Positions 33,765 through 44,882 of a stretch of DNA of 64,000 bases are shown here, piece after piece. Position 1 is the first letter of the stretch, and each line of letters begins with the position of its first letter. The notes under the pieces are model-generated. The model saw only the letters and a program-made list of their open reading frames with translations, was not told the DNA's origin and ran no database searches. The translations under genes and the position numbers were made by a program. The DNA comes from Euptelea pleiosperma (taxonomy: Eukaryota > Streptophyta > Magnoliopsida > Ranunculales > Eupteleaceae): positions 20,152,248 to 20,216,247 of the forward strand of contig CM068551.1 of the NCBI GenBank assembly GCA_035048495.1. The letters are read 5' to 3'.

Positions 33765-34453
33765 TTGATCACCATTTTCATCCTCCATTGCACCATCGGC
33801 ATTGGCAACCTCGGCGGTGGCTCCGACACCGAAACTAAGAACCAAAGCCTCATCAGAGAGAGCAACTACATCCACACTGCTGAGACCCGATTCAACGGTG
33901 AACCTGACGACCCCACCGATTCTGAATTTAACCCCAACATCACCTACACACTCGGCCCCAATATCTCCAACTAGAACCAAGAACCCAAGGTCTGGATCGA
34001 TTTCCACCCTAATTTCCCAACTATAGTAGTGACAAACCCATAATCTTGCTCGTTACCGGGTCCCCTCCAAACCACTGCGATAACCCAATTGGGGATCACT
34101 ACCTTATCGAGGTAATTAAGAACAAGATCGCTTACTACCGCCTTCACGGGAGCAGAATTGTCTACAATATGGCCCACCTTGATAAGGAGCTGGCCAATTA
34201 TTGGGCGAAGCTTCCCTTGATCCAACGGCTCATGTTGTCACACCCGAAGGTCGAATGGATCTGGTGGATGGACGGCGATGCATTGTTCACCGATATGGTG
34301 TTTGAAATTCCCCTCTCCAAGTATGAAAATTACAATTTAGTTTTCCATTGGTATCCGGATGATGTTCAAAAGTCGTGGCTGCCATCTGAGCTCCTACCAT
34401 TAATTTCTAGTGGATGGATAAGGTGTTCCTTGAGAACTCCTACCATTTATTGA
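33765..34453 (+). pseudogene. GT34 xylosyltransferase-like fragment (xyloglucan 6-xylosyltransferase family)
   Basis: Recognisable GT34 segments appear in order: CTIGIGNLGG and NITYTLGPNISN in one frame up to a TAG at 33972-33974 where the family has tryptophan. Then WIDFHPNFP follows in the same frame. After a frameshift near 34040 come LLVTGSPPNHCDNPIGDHYL, KNKIAYYRLHG, AKLPLIQRLMLSHP and EWIWWMDGDALFTD, which contains the DxD metal-binding motif as DGD. Homology ends soon after ENYNLVFHWYPDD; the catalytic C-terminal third and the N-terminal membrane anchor are missing. It is single-exon, truncated at both ends, and likely dead. Working family members add xylose to the xyloglucan backbone in the Golgi. 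Confidence 0.8.
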
Positions 34454-34509
34454 GGGGCGTGATGTAAGAAGGATACCTCATGCTTTTGGCCATGAGGAAG
34501 CACGATTTT

Positions 34510-34795
34510 GTCACTTACCGCTGCATCTGGGTCCACTGACCGCATGGATGTTTAGCCCACCGCATAGTAGATATTCATACCGAAAATCAGATTGTTAAAG
34601 AATATTTAGCCATTGGTTTTAGTACTCAAAAAAATGGTTGAATCCTATGGATAAAATCACGCACTAAAAAGTACTAAAATGTAATGGTTAGAGATTACCA
34701 ATCATGGTGATTTTTGGCGTGTATACCTATCAAGACGTGGGTTAAACATCCATGAGGTCAATGGGACCAGATGGCAGCGGTGAGTAACCTGTTTT
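34510..34795. mobile_element. Foldback MITE, GCATCTGGGTCC-ended type
   Basis: 'Gcatggatgtttagcccacc' on the left pairs with 'gtgggttaaacatccatgag' on the right. It follows the GT34 fragment directly. The interval 34800-35230 is AT-rich and shows only TGCATGC-type words. Confidence 0.55.
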
Positions 34796-35229
34796 AAAAT
34801 AATGAAGGTTCTGTCCACCTATAGCAGAGAGATTAAAACTTATGCAACTGGTTCATGAATTACTTTATTATGTATGGGTTTCGGGTCGTCAAGGAGTTAA
34901 CTTGCTAAGGGATGCTATACAGATCTAACCAAGTGGTATAGTCTACAATTTACAAATAACGGAATGCTAGCTATGGGTGCATGTGCTTGGTTCATGCGTA
35001 AATATAGCAAGCAAATGCAAATGGGTTTAAGGGTGCTTTGTTCATGTTAAATGTGCATTTGAGTTTGTGTGCGCATGAATTGAAGTGCACTCTTTAGTAA
35101 ATATTTATGTTGTGCTTGTTTACAGACATTCGATATGTTTGTTTTCAACATGCATCTTAATTGATTTGTGCAAGAGTACAGTTATGCGTGTTGAATGTGA
35201 AGCATTTTGATGAACAGCAATAACATCAT

Positions 35230-35450
35230 AACATAAGGTATTTATAGGGATACTACTGCCTTGTTTTGAATCTAAGGATATTTTTTACAGAATTCTGAAG
35301 ATCACAGCTGGTTTTGTCAAACATCAATACCAGCTTCTATACACAGAGTAACACTTCTCCAACATAGTTTACCTAAAGCTATTTTTAAAAAGAGTGATTT
35401 TCAGTAGCTGCTTCTAGAGCTTCTTCAGAAGTTTTACTCTTCTATGGACA
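35230..35450. repeat. Copy of the split repeat around the solo LTR
   Basis: 'Ttttgtcaaacatcaatacc', 'cacttctccaacatag' and 'cagtagctgcttctagagc' match 32280-32350 plus 33484-33560, and here are continuous, which shows the empty site of the solo LTR. Confidence 0.55.
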
Positions 35451-35788
35451 AACGTTAGCATTTTTTTTTGTAAATGTCAGAATTTTTTTTTTTGTGTTCT
35501 TGTAAATACATTTAAATTTTTTTCCGTTTAAGGAATTTTTCAAAAAAAAAATTTGAAGGAAAGTTTAAGTCTAAAAGGAAAAGGTTTGGTGCATGTAACA
35601 AGGTAGACCTGATAAATACGCAAAAGAACAACCCACACCATTGGATTCAAGATCGTGCGAGCTGTCTCGTCGTTGACCATATCATGCTGCGATTATGATA
35701 AGGATAGGCTCTTGACTTGAGAAAATTTTGTCGCGGCAGGATTTTTGAATTAGCGATATCATCCGACCAATGATCTTAGGGTCGTGAT

Positions 35789-36187
35789 GTAACAAGGTAT
35801 ACCTGAGATCTTTTCATTTGCGGAAGCGACATTTTTGGTAGTCAACGCTGCCATCTGGGCCCCTTGACCGCATGGATGTTTAGCCCACCCATTAATAGAC
35901 ATTCATACCAAAAATCAGCTTGTTTAATGATTTTTAGCCATTGGTTTTGGTACTCAAAAAATGGTTTCAGTCAACGGCTATAAGAACGCCTTAAAAAGTG
36001 CTAGAAAGTGTTAAAATCTAATGGTTATAAATTACCAATCAGGGTGATTTTTGGTGTGTATATCCACCAAGGGGTGGGATAAACATCCATGCGGTCAGTG
36101 GGCCCAAATGACAGTGGTGAGTAACAAAATTCGTTCTTCGGCATTTGATACAGTTTCAGGCGTACCTTGTTACATCTTTTTCCATGA
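35789..36187. mobile_element. Compound foldback MITE with GATGTAACAAGG ends
   Basis: The left GTGATGTAACAAGGTATACC pairs with the right GGCGTACCTTGTTACATC. The centre is a GGATGTTTAGCC-type element (35845-36120). A deleted copy lies at 50045-50310. Confidence 0.7.
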
Positions 36188-36249
36188 TCTTATGCCGAAT
36201 TGCTAGGATTTCAGAAGATCTAGATATGTACGACACGTAACTAGGCAGA

Positions 36250-36445
36250 GAAAAAATGGCTGGTCCCCCGGACCTTCAAACTTTGAAGGTCCCCTTCCAA
36301 AATGTTGACACGTACCCTTTGTTAACTATCCTTAACAAACTAACCTAGGGATTAACGTGGGTCGGGTCTATGCGTAGAGGTAGTACGTGTCAGATATTTT
36401 TGGGAGGGGAACCTTCAAAGTTCGAAGGTCCCCGGCACCAGCAAA
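36250..36445. mobile_element. Foldback MITE, CTTCAAACTTTGAAGG type
   Basis: The left 'ggaccttcaaactttgaagg' and 'caaaatgttgacacgtaccc' pair with the right 'tacgtgtcagatatttttgg' and 'accttcaaagttcgaagg'. A second copy is at 47305-47480. Confidence 0.7.
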
Positions 36446-36484
36446 AATTTTCAATACCTCACGGTGTTTGGAGATTTTGTTACT

Positions 36485-36905
36485 GACTGCTTCCAGCTGG
36501 GCCCACTGACCAGTTGGATGTTTAGTCCATCGTTTTAAAAACGGCCGTTTAAACGGTTTTAACGGCTGTTGGTAACACCCTAAGCTCGTTTCTGTCTGTT
36601 TTTTTCCATTTTGGCCCCTGGCCGTTTCAATCTGTTTTAACCGTAACGCCCCCAATCCGTTAGACCGTTAAATCGGCCTCCTTTAAACCTTGGTTTAGTC
36701 CACCCCTTAGTGGATATTCATACCAAAAATCAGCTTGTTTGATGGTTTAATTTCAGCCATTGGATTTAGTACCCAAAATATGGTTGAACCAGACAGTTAG
36801 AATCATGTGCCTTAAAAACTACTAAAATCATATCTAATGGTAGAGATTTCCAATCGGGTTGATTTTTGGTGTGGCTATCCACCAAGGGGTGTGCGCTAGA
36901 TATTT
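36485..36905. mobile_element. Foldback MITE split by an AACGG-filled element
   Basis: 'Tgcttccagctgggcccact' and 'ggatgtttagtcca' are interrupted at 36530 and resume at 36693 with 'gtttagtccaccccttagtg'. The right arm 'tatccaccaaggggtg' pairs with it. Confidence 0.7.
36530..36693. mobile_element. Short AACGG-filled element nested in a MITE, 9-10 bp target duplication
   Basis: The left end is TCGTTTTAAAAACGGCCG and the right end is CCTCCTTTAAACCTTG(G). GTTTAGTCCA is repeated at 36520-36529 and 36693-36702. At 164 bp it is the shortest complete member seen. Its last base overlaps the duplication by one base depending on whether 9 or 10 bp is taken. Confidence 0.8.
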
Positions 36906-37074
36906 ATGGTTAGTTTTAACTGTAGATTTTGAGTATTATTTGGTCAATGACAAATCGATGCTACTATGCAACATGATAACGTCCATGGCTCTTGATTTTT
37001 GTTTATTTTTTAATGGGTAGGGTTCACTTAATTAACTTCTTTATTTTTTTATTTTTTCCAAACATCCACATTAT

Positions 37075-37372
37075 CAGCCGTATTATGAGCCAGGGGCGCA
37101 CTCTTAAAGATCACTGACCGTATGGATGTTTGACCCATCCCTGAGTTCACCGACGTACCAAAATTCATCCTAATCATTAATTTCTACCTGTTTGAGTAGT
37201 ATTTTTCAGGTTTAATTATTTGTAACTCTGGATTTCTAGAGTATTTGGGGTACTCAGATTCAAAGGTTAAAAATCACTAATCAGTCCATTTTTGTTATGT
37301 AAGTCTATCTAGGGATGGGCCAAAAAACCATATAATCAATAGCCTCTAATAATGTGCCACATGGCTCACACT
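37075..37372. mobile_element. Foldback MITE, degenerate CCACGTGG type
   Basis: 'Gaccgtatggatgtttgacc' on the left pairs with 'gggatgggccaaaaaacc' and 'gtgccacatggctcacactg' on the right. Confidence 0.5.
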
Positions 37373-37654
37373 GTAGATCCATCATCATATCATTATCTAA
37401 TTTTTTTTCATGTACAAAGTTTAGGTCGTGGGCATTCAATAAATGATTTAAGAGTTGAGTTGAAATGTGAAAATGTTGAATGACCAAAGCACTTTTATAA
37501 ACTGAAAATTTTTTAAAAATAAAAGAAGTTATGCTTGTCATTTAAAGAAATTTTAGAGTTATATTAGGAATAAGAATAATTTTTATTTTTCTTTATAAGA
37601 TAGCATTAAAAGAGCTGCAGGGTGACGTGTGCTTATATGTATAGATCAAACCAA

Positions 37655-37998
37655 GGGCAATTATAACAGTATAATGGGCTGAGGGCGTTATTGTTTTTCC
37701 GTTATAACAAATTGTAACTCTTAGGGGCGAAAATGAAAAATAACAGAAATAAAGGAAAAAAATCAGAAAAAAATGGCATTGAAATTAAAAAAAATTCAAA
37801 AACTGAAAAATCGGAAAATAATGAAAATAACTGCTGTTTTTTCACAATATTTTCCAGAAAATAATGGTCGTTATTTTCATAATAACGGAAAAAATAATGG
37901 CCGTTATCTTTTTTAGCTTTCTAACGGTACATCAGGTAACGGGGAGTAGTCATAATGGCCATTATTTCGTTATAACGGCTGTTTTTTAAAACCATGGT
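37655..37998. mobile_element. TTATAACGG-filled foldback element
   Basis: The left end 'ccaagggcaattataac' and right end TTTTTTAAAACCATGG flank words such as 'ggtcgttattttcataataacgg' in shorter pieces. No clear target duplication was seen. Confidence 0.6.
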
Positions 37999-38142
37999 TT
38001 AAACTTTAAAACAACACAAAAGAAGCAAAACATGAGTATTTTTGTGATATTTAGGTTTAGTGTGAAGCACGCAAGAAAGGCCTTCCTCCATTAATAAGTA
38101 GATTAGATATTTCAAAAGTGACGTGAACCGCAGTTCAACGTG

Positions 38143-38262
38143 TGGTCTTGATTAATGCGACTTCTCTTTGCAGTCTCATCGCCACAAATAAACTTTTATC
38201 CGATGGGAGAAAAACTTTGGCGGCGTAAAGGGGTCGCAGTAATCAAGGGTCAAGACCAAAGT
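38143..38262. repeat. Hairpin-forming repeat 3' of gene E
   Basis: The arms GTCTTGATTAATGCGACTTC and GGGGTCGCAGTAATCAAGGG lie 140-260 bp after the stop of gene E. They are equivalent to 16071-16185 and 44593-44702. Confidence 0.6.
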
Positions 38263-38400
38263 TTTGTTAAGGCCCATAATTAAACGTCATAACACACAAC
38301 TTCATTAACCAGCTTCACCCATAAACGTCAACTGAAAATTAAGAATGTAAGGCAGTACGTAAAGTAGACATACCAACATAAAATGACAAAGAAGTCATGT

Positions 38401-41400
38401 TCACGGAAGTTTATTAACTTTTGCAAGGACAGTAACCTCTGCTTCAACGATGCATGAATCTTTCACCAAGAATCCGTTTTTTGGGTCTTTGAGATCATCT
38501 AGTCCCATGAACTTTCGCAAACCCCAATTCGTGTTCGAGCTCGAGGCACTAAACCAATGATTAACTGCAACAGAAATGACAATCGAATGAATATAAGAAG
38601 AAAATATAGGTCCATATAACATGCAAGAGAAAGCCCACAAATGGCATGCAAAGCACACCCTAGTAGTATTGAATGTGAAACCCATTTAAGAAGTAGACCC
38701 AAACCCATGTGGGGCAACAAGGATGAGCAGCAGAGAGAAAACCAGGGTGCAAACTTAAACCAATGAAAATCTATAGAAAAACAAATAGGTCCATAACATG
38801 TAAAAGAAAGCCGTTCATTAGAAAAACAGGTTGGTCCATAAGTAGAAGCAGAAAGCCCACAAATGGAATGTAAAGCACACACCATCGTAGATTTGACTGT
38901 GGAACCCGTTTAAGCAGTAGACCCACGGGTTAGAGTACCATGCATCATGCATGTCCATCATGTGGGGCAATAAGGAGGAGCAGCATAGTCTTCCTGCTTG
39001 TAGAGAGAAAACCAAGGAGCAAGTTAAAAACTTACATTTAAACTCGATGTGTTTGTCGAAGCTTTGGTTCCTTACGCGTAACCTGAACTCTGTATAAACT
39101 TTCTGACCAGGAGTAGCAGTTGACGAATCAGCCAAATTTAAAAACATGGAAAGGCTGTTATTTTTTGCCTCTGACTCACCCTTAGGATATAGTTCTACAT
39201 TCCTAAAACAAACCAAGAAAGCCAAAAGAAACCAATAAAGAAAAAAATTAAAATTGGTATGAACTTCAGCAATATATATTAGAATTAAGTATTGTTTTTG
39301 AGAATGTTGAATTTAGAAAATGTACCATTTGTGAGCTCCAACGATAAACACATCTGAGATATAGCGTTCATTCTGTAACCGTGAAAAGTTCTCAATCTTC
39401 CATGTATGCTTACCATTAATGGCTCCTTTAACCATCGACAAACACTCGCCTTTGCCTGTACTTTTGATAACGAAAACCTCCGCTCCAAATACGCAAGTGT
39501 CGTCCACAAGGTACCCATTTGAGGGGTCAGTAAAAGTTGAAAGGGGTATGAATCGAGTGAAGCCCCGCTTGGTCTTCATTCCATGAAAGCGTTTACCTCT
39601 TCCATCGATATCTAGGCATTGCAGTGTTATAAGATATATGAGCATTCAATTACAGATGGAGGACCATAGAATCAACCCTCCATAGAACCCAACGTAATGG
39701 GTTGAGAAAACCCATAAAATTCCCTGAAAGGTGGGATTAATTAGTTGCACATGTAACTTTCTACACTGCTGTGCCTATTAATACCTTAAGGGCTTAACAA
39801 ATTCCATGTGTAACCCCGAATTCCCAAGTGGAATTACTAACTAGGGTGGTGATTTGATGGGGCCGGGGCCTGGACCATGAATTCAACCACCGTCTTAAGT
39901 CGTGTCCTTTAAGTCATTTGCAAAAAGTTGCATGTGGGGCTCCTTGCATTACCGCCCTATAGTCGCACAGGCAATCGCTCCTCGGGAAGAATTTTCTTTT
40001 GAATAAAGTTAGTGACGCAACAAAACCCAAGGCACACTTTTAGAGTAATGATCAAATGGTCTGGGGTCCACATGGTGCATGGTGTTGTCATTTTTTCATT
40101 GGTCAAATTTACTGAACTTATTTTAATAATTAGGGTAAAATTAGTCGCAACCCTCCTTTGATTTCAAACTTTGTGAAAGCACCTGACCTGTTAAATGCAC
40201 CCCACTAAAACGGAAGATCGCTAATACATGAAGAGGTAAATTTCTTACTCACTTAAACAACATTTTTATTCACCAAACAAATAGCTACCCCTTCCAACAT
40301 CTTTACTCTAATGGGCATTTCAGTTTTCCCCAGTACCCCAAGTACTGAGCCCACTAAGGAGCTTCTCACCACGAACAAACCATAACCCTCTTACACACTT
40401 CTCTCCTCCTCCTTTGTTAATGCAGTTCTGGGTGGTGGTTCTTGAATGTTGCAGTGTCATGAAATGGCGAGGAAGAGAGAATGAGATGTGAGGTTTGTTT
40501 CTCTTTTGTTTTTTTATAATCAAAAAATAAAAAAAAGTTGCATTTCGTTTCTCTTCTCTGCTCTACCCAAAATGAAAGAGAGAGAGAGTCGCGGGCACGA
40601 GGGGAGCTTGAGAGTTTGTTGCAGCAACTCACGAGGGGAACTTCAGAGTTCATTGTAGCAAAGGAGACGTGAAGATTGGAGCATGGTGCAAAAAAAGTTT
40701 TCAAAAGAAAATGCCCCAACTTAAAAGGGCATTTTCGTGATAAAAAAATAAGGTAAAAAAACAAGGGTTTCCGGTGCTCTCACATTTTGTGGGGTGCGAC
40801 TTAAATAATCCTAATAATTAATTAACAAAAGCTTAAAAGAGATTTACATGTAATCGAAGTCCAATTTAGCCTAATGACAAAATGACATCATTGTGCACCA
40901 TAACATCGGCCATGGACCCCGGACGATGTGATCATTACTCATACTTTTAACTGATTACTGTTCAAAGAAAACTAATGACTTTCACCAACCCTCTCAAAAC
41001 ATACTCTTAGAATACTGGGCACCATCTTAAATTTATTGTCCTTGCTCATGAGATCAACGCTCTTTTTTTTCTATAAGATAGTAATTATCACAAAGTCAAG
41101 GGTCCATAGATGTTGTAATGGAGCACAGTGGTATCGTTTTGTCATTAGCCAAAATTATTCGAGTTATGTGCACATCAGTTAAGTTTTAGTTAATTAATTA
41201 TTAAAGTGCTGTACACTTGACCATTGAAAAAATGACATCACCGAGCACAATCTACGTTGTCCATGGACCATGTGATAATTACTTTTTTTTTATTTTAGGG
41301 TCGGCCTTGGGGTGATCTATATGGCGAGGAGATCATCCCACAAAAAAATCAGCCATTGATTCATCTTCTATGTGGGTACACCAAAATGGACGGTAGATCT

Positions 41401-42724
41401 CAGCCACTCACTTGATTTTGGCAAATTCTTTGTCGAGGAGTGCCGATGGCACGGGCAACCCACTAGTTATTAATAAGCAGAAACTATCGATGTCAATGGG
41501 TAATCAAATTATTGTTGCCCAGCCTGGCTACTCCTTTGTTAATTACCTAGACCCGACAAACATTTAGACCCAATTGATTTGGATATGGATCCATTATCAG
41601 ACCCAATCAATAATCGGGTCTGATCTTGATATATTTAACACAAACCAAGTACAAGCCTAGCAGAAACTAATTTACTGTTGAGATGTCAAGAACTAACAAG
41701 AACTAACTTTGGGGGTTGTGGAAGAGGGTACCTTCGAGTGTCAAGTAGTTGTCCCGGATCTGATCAAACAAAAACAACTTGAAAACAACTTTAACCTCCC
41801 AACCAGGAGGAAGAGAACTTGTCTCAGCCATTACCAAATATAGAGAAATATGATCTTTTCCATTTTTGTCCTCATTTCCGTTTGGGTAGATTGATAATTT
41901 CCTGCAAACACAAATATAATTAATAATACTCAACTGAAAAATTCATGAAATCACAACTCCCCAAGTCGATCAAAAAACACCTGAAAACACAAATATAAGA
42001 CTTGAGAACAATTCGGTGCAACACACTGAACTATAGGAAAAGGGCAGTTTAAGAACAGTTTGGTTGGGTGCGGGGAGTGTTTTGGAGTCGTTTGAGTGGC
42101 GACTGCATCCAAAGTCCTCTGCATCTAATTTTTTTTCCAGGGGTGGGGAGTGTTTTAGAACTACATAGTTTTTTTGAGTATCGGTGAACTTGGAATTTGG
42201 ATTGCAAATGCTTGCTAGGTAAAGTCTGTGGGTATTGGGTTCAACCTGTCTTCACCTGCTAACCACTAACCCGGCCGCTTGCCTAACTATTTGGTTACAC
42301 CTTACAGAAATGAAAAAAGAAAAATACCATTTGTAGCCTCCAACTTCAAAATCACTGGACTCGTATATATCAATTGGACTCTTTGAAAGCAATGAAAATG
42401 ATTCAATTTTGAAGGTGTAGTGAGAAGGTTGATCATCTCTAATTGATCTTCTAACTCCTGCATCAAAATATTATTAGCAAGTTAGAGAAAAAGAAAAAAA
42501 AGCAAGCCAACTTAGCTTATAATGATTTCTCAACAGTAACGTTAATGGGTTCTGTGCACCATATATTCACTACTATCGCCCTCACTCTCAATTTCCATCT
42601 TCAATCATCTTCAGCAAAACCATAAGAGATCAACCAACACAGAAAAAGATTAAAAAAAATATATATATATGGAGTAGAGTATTATACCTTCTTCTGCGTT
42701 GTCTTCGATTTTTATCTTCCACAT
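38401..42724 (-). CDS. MATH gene E: two-MATH-domain TRAF-like protein, 317 aa, intact
   Basis: The exons are 42688-42724, 42328-42457, 41732-41901, 39326-39611, 39036-39202 and 38401-38564, summing to 954 nt. The protein starts MWKIKIEDNAEG; this ATG aligns with a TTG in the leader of gene C, so translation in E begins slightly upstream of its relatives. MATH domain 1 has SHYTFKIESFSLL, EVGGYKW, KDHISLYLVMAE, KRFHGMKTKRGF and CVFGAEVFVI. MATH domain 2 has WKIENFSRLQNERYI, GAHKW, VYTEFRLRVRNQSF, KFMGLDDLKDP and GFLVKDSCIVEAEV, ending NKLP. Charge changes at TKRGF and GAHKW are unusual in the family. Intron 3 is 2.1 kb and carries a transposon. Confidence 0.91.
40131..40813. mobile_element. Inverted-repeat DNA element in intron 3 of gene E
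   Basis: The left end is TAGGGTAAAATTAGTCGCAA with 'tttgtgaaagcacc', and the right end is the inverse of 'ggtgctctcacattttgtgg' with 'gtgcgacttaaataatccta'. The interior of about 600 bp has no recognisable protein. Confidence 0.55.
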
Positions 42725-43149
42725 GGAATTCAAAAGAGCGAATTGTTTATAAGAACTGTTTGTCCACAGAAATTTGGGGTTTTCCTCTCTATGGTGTCTG
42801 CTTATAAGAAAATTGGGGACCAAGTTTTTCTGGGTCTACAAAAGTTTTTGCGCTCAAAAGTTAAATGAAATCTTTTCCATTTCCTTTACCTGACCGAATT
42901 CTCCCTTCCCCATGATTCACGGGGAATACCAATAGACACAACCCCCCCTCTCTCTCTCGTCAGGGTTGTAATGGTACTTGCCAAGTGTACAAGCTTTAGT
43001 GACTCATCTGAGTCACTAAAGTAAAAAAATGGGTCACTAAAGCAAATGATCAAAAGCCCAATCTAAAGCTAGTACAGTTGACACCTGCCCATGACAACTC
43101 CTTTAAATTTTGTGTCGTGATTGGGTCAGGTCTAGCGATTTTTGTTACT

Positions 43150-43398
43150 CACCTGCCCTCCGGACCCACCGACTGCATGGATGTTTAGCCCACCTTTTGG
43201 TAGATATACATTGCAAAAATCAGCTTGTTTAATGATTCTCAGCACCCCGTTGGATTTAGTACTCAAAAATTATTGAATCGGACGGTTAGAATCATGCCTT
43301 AAAAGCTGCTAAAATCTAATGGTTAGAGATTACCAATCAGGGTATTTGCCGTGTCTATCCACCAAGTGGTGGGCTAAACATCCATGTGATTGGTGCTT
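43150..43398. mobile_element. Foldback MITE inserted in the promoter region of gene E
   Basis: 'Gcatggatgtttagcccacc' pairs with 'gtggtgggctaaacatccat'. It lies about 430 bp upstream of the gene E ATG. The word 'ttcttcccaagcaagtaaag' beyond it (43493) matches the region upstream of F (49032-49050), so the promoter block of E has been split. The interval 43540-44250 has no recognisable gene. Confidence 0.6.
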
Positions 43399-44369
43399 GT
43401 CAAGTATACAAGCTTTAGGGTCCAGGATGGAACACTAAAGGAAGTGATCAAAAGTGGACCTATCTCTCTTTGCTTCTTGAGGTGTTATTGTATTTCTTCC
43501 CAAGCAAGTAAAGTGTGCATAGCTTTCCAATTATTTTTAAACGTTGGCATCGGGGGTAGCAATTTTGCCAGACGGGCCGGGCCAGGTCGATCGGGCCAAA
43601 CCCCAGCGCCTATGCCCGGGCCCAGCCCATGCCTGTAGGGCGCAGGCTTTGGCCAAGGTTGGGTCTGGTCAGTTGTTAAAAAATGTAAAAAACAGGTTGA
43701 CCGGGCCAGTCCCCACGGCAGTTCAGCGAGGTGGGAACGGTTATAGGTCGTTCGAAAACATTTTCAAATTTTGCAAAGTTTTGAGCCACGTGGCATACAT
43801 TTTATCAGTGTTGTTCCAACAATGTACCAACTATGTGAATATATACCAATGAGAACAGTTTAGACAATTTTCAAAATGTTAGGAAGGTCCTGCTTTATTA
43901 TAGGAACAGTCCAAAATCGTTCCGAATTAATTTTAAGGTCATTCCTATTTAGCAATTTTGGTGTCGTGGTTCTCTCATGAATCTGTCTTGCAAAATTGGC
44001 TTAATGAACCATGGTGGAGAACAGTCCAACCACTGATGGCAAGAGGACCAAGTTTTGATCGCCATTTTTTTTTAAAATATTAACTTTTAAAAAAAATGAG
44101 TTTTCTGAAAATATTTTTTGAAAATGAGTTATTCTTATTATTTTGAAAAAAGTACTTTTGTAAAAAAAAGACATTTTCAAGTCTAAAAATGGCGATACAA
44201 ACACCCCCTTAGCCTTTTTGATAACTGCTGAATCGTTTGTTTTTAATGAGACCCCCATCGCCCGTGCTTCACTAAAAGAAAATGTATGTAATATATATTT
44301 ACAGGAGAATAGTAAGGTACGTAAATTGAAGATGAGTTCAGATTTGGTTCTTTGGTTTATTTAATAAGA

Positions 44370-44575
44370 GATTATATGATATAACCCGCTGCATTATCTA
44401 TATAACAAAACACAATGGTTTTTGTCTCCCCATTTATACCCCCTCTTATAGGCTTCAACAGAGAAGGGTCAAGATCTTATCCCCCAAATGGACGGTGGAT
44501 GTCAGCCACTCACACCCGGTTTTGGCAAATGCTTTGTCAATGAGTGCCGTAGCTAGGCACGAGCCACCCACTGGT
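44370..44575 (-). mobile_element. CTAGT-type short interspersed element, reverse
   Basis: On the minus strand this reads 'gggtggctcgtgcc', 'ttgacaaagcatttgcc', 'gagtggctgacatccaccg' and 'gataagatcttgaccc', ending in TTTTGTTATATAGATAATG. It matches 8285-8457 and the 56-kb array. Confidence 0.55.
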
Positions 44576-44592
44576 TTAGCATAAGTCAAGGT

Positions 44593-44702
44593 GTAGTCTT
44601 GATTAATGCGACTTCCCCTTTGCAATTGCATTGGGACAGATAAACCATTTCCTATGGGCTGTCGCGTTGGGACCAGAAAGGGGTCGTAGTAATCAAGATC
44701 AA
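44593..44702. repeat. Hairpin-forming repeat 3' of gene F
   Basis: The arms TCTTGATTAATGCGACTTCC and GGGGTCGTAGTAATCAAGAT lie 180-290 bp after the stop of gene F. Confidence 0.6.
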
Positions 44703-44882
44703 AGTTTTCTCCACGCCTATATACCTTGAGAACCATGGGACAGTGAATCATAACACAATATAATCCATCGGAAAAAAACTTCATTAGCTAGCTTCACGCA
44801 TAAACGTCAACTGAAAATTAAGAATGTAAGGCAGTAGTATGTAAAGTACACACACCAACATAAAATGACAAAGAAGTCATGT

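Noticed and set aside
40417..40764. Minus-strand 115-residue open frame as a gene in intron 3 of gene E
   Set aside because: It lies wholly inside an inverted-repeat element and shows no recognisable domain.
43544..43852. GC-richer open frame as a gene
   Set aside because: The GC-rich part is a short 'gggccgggccaggtc'-type repeat tract without a protein signature.
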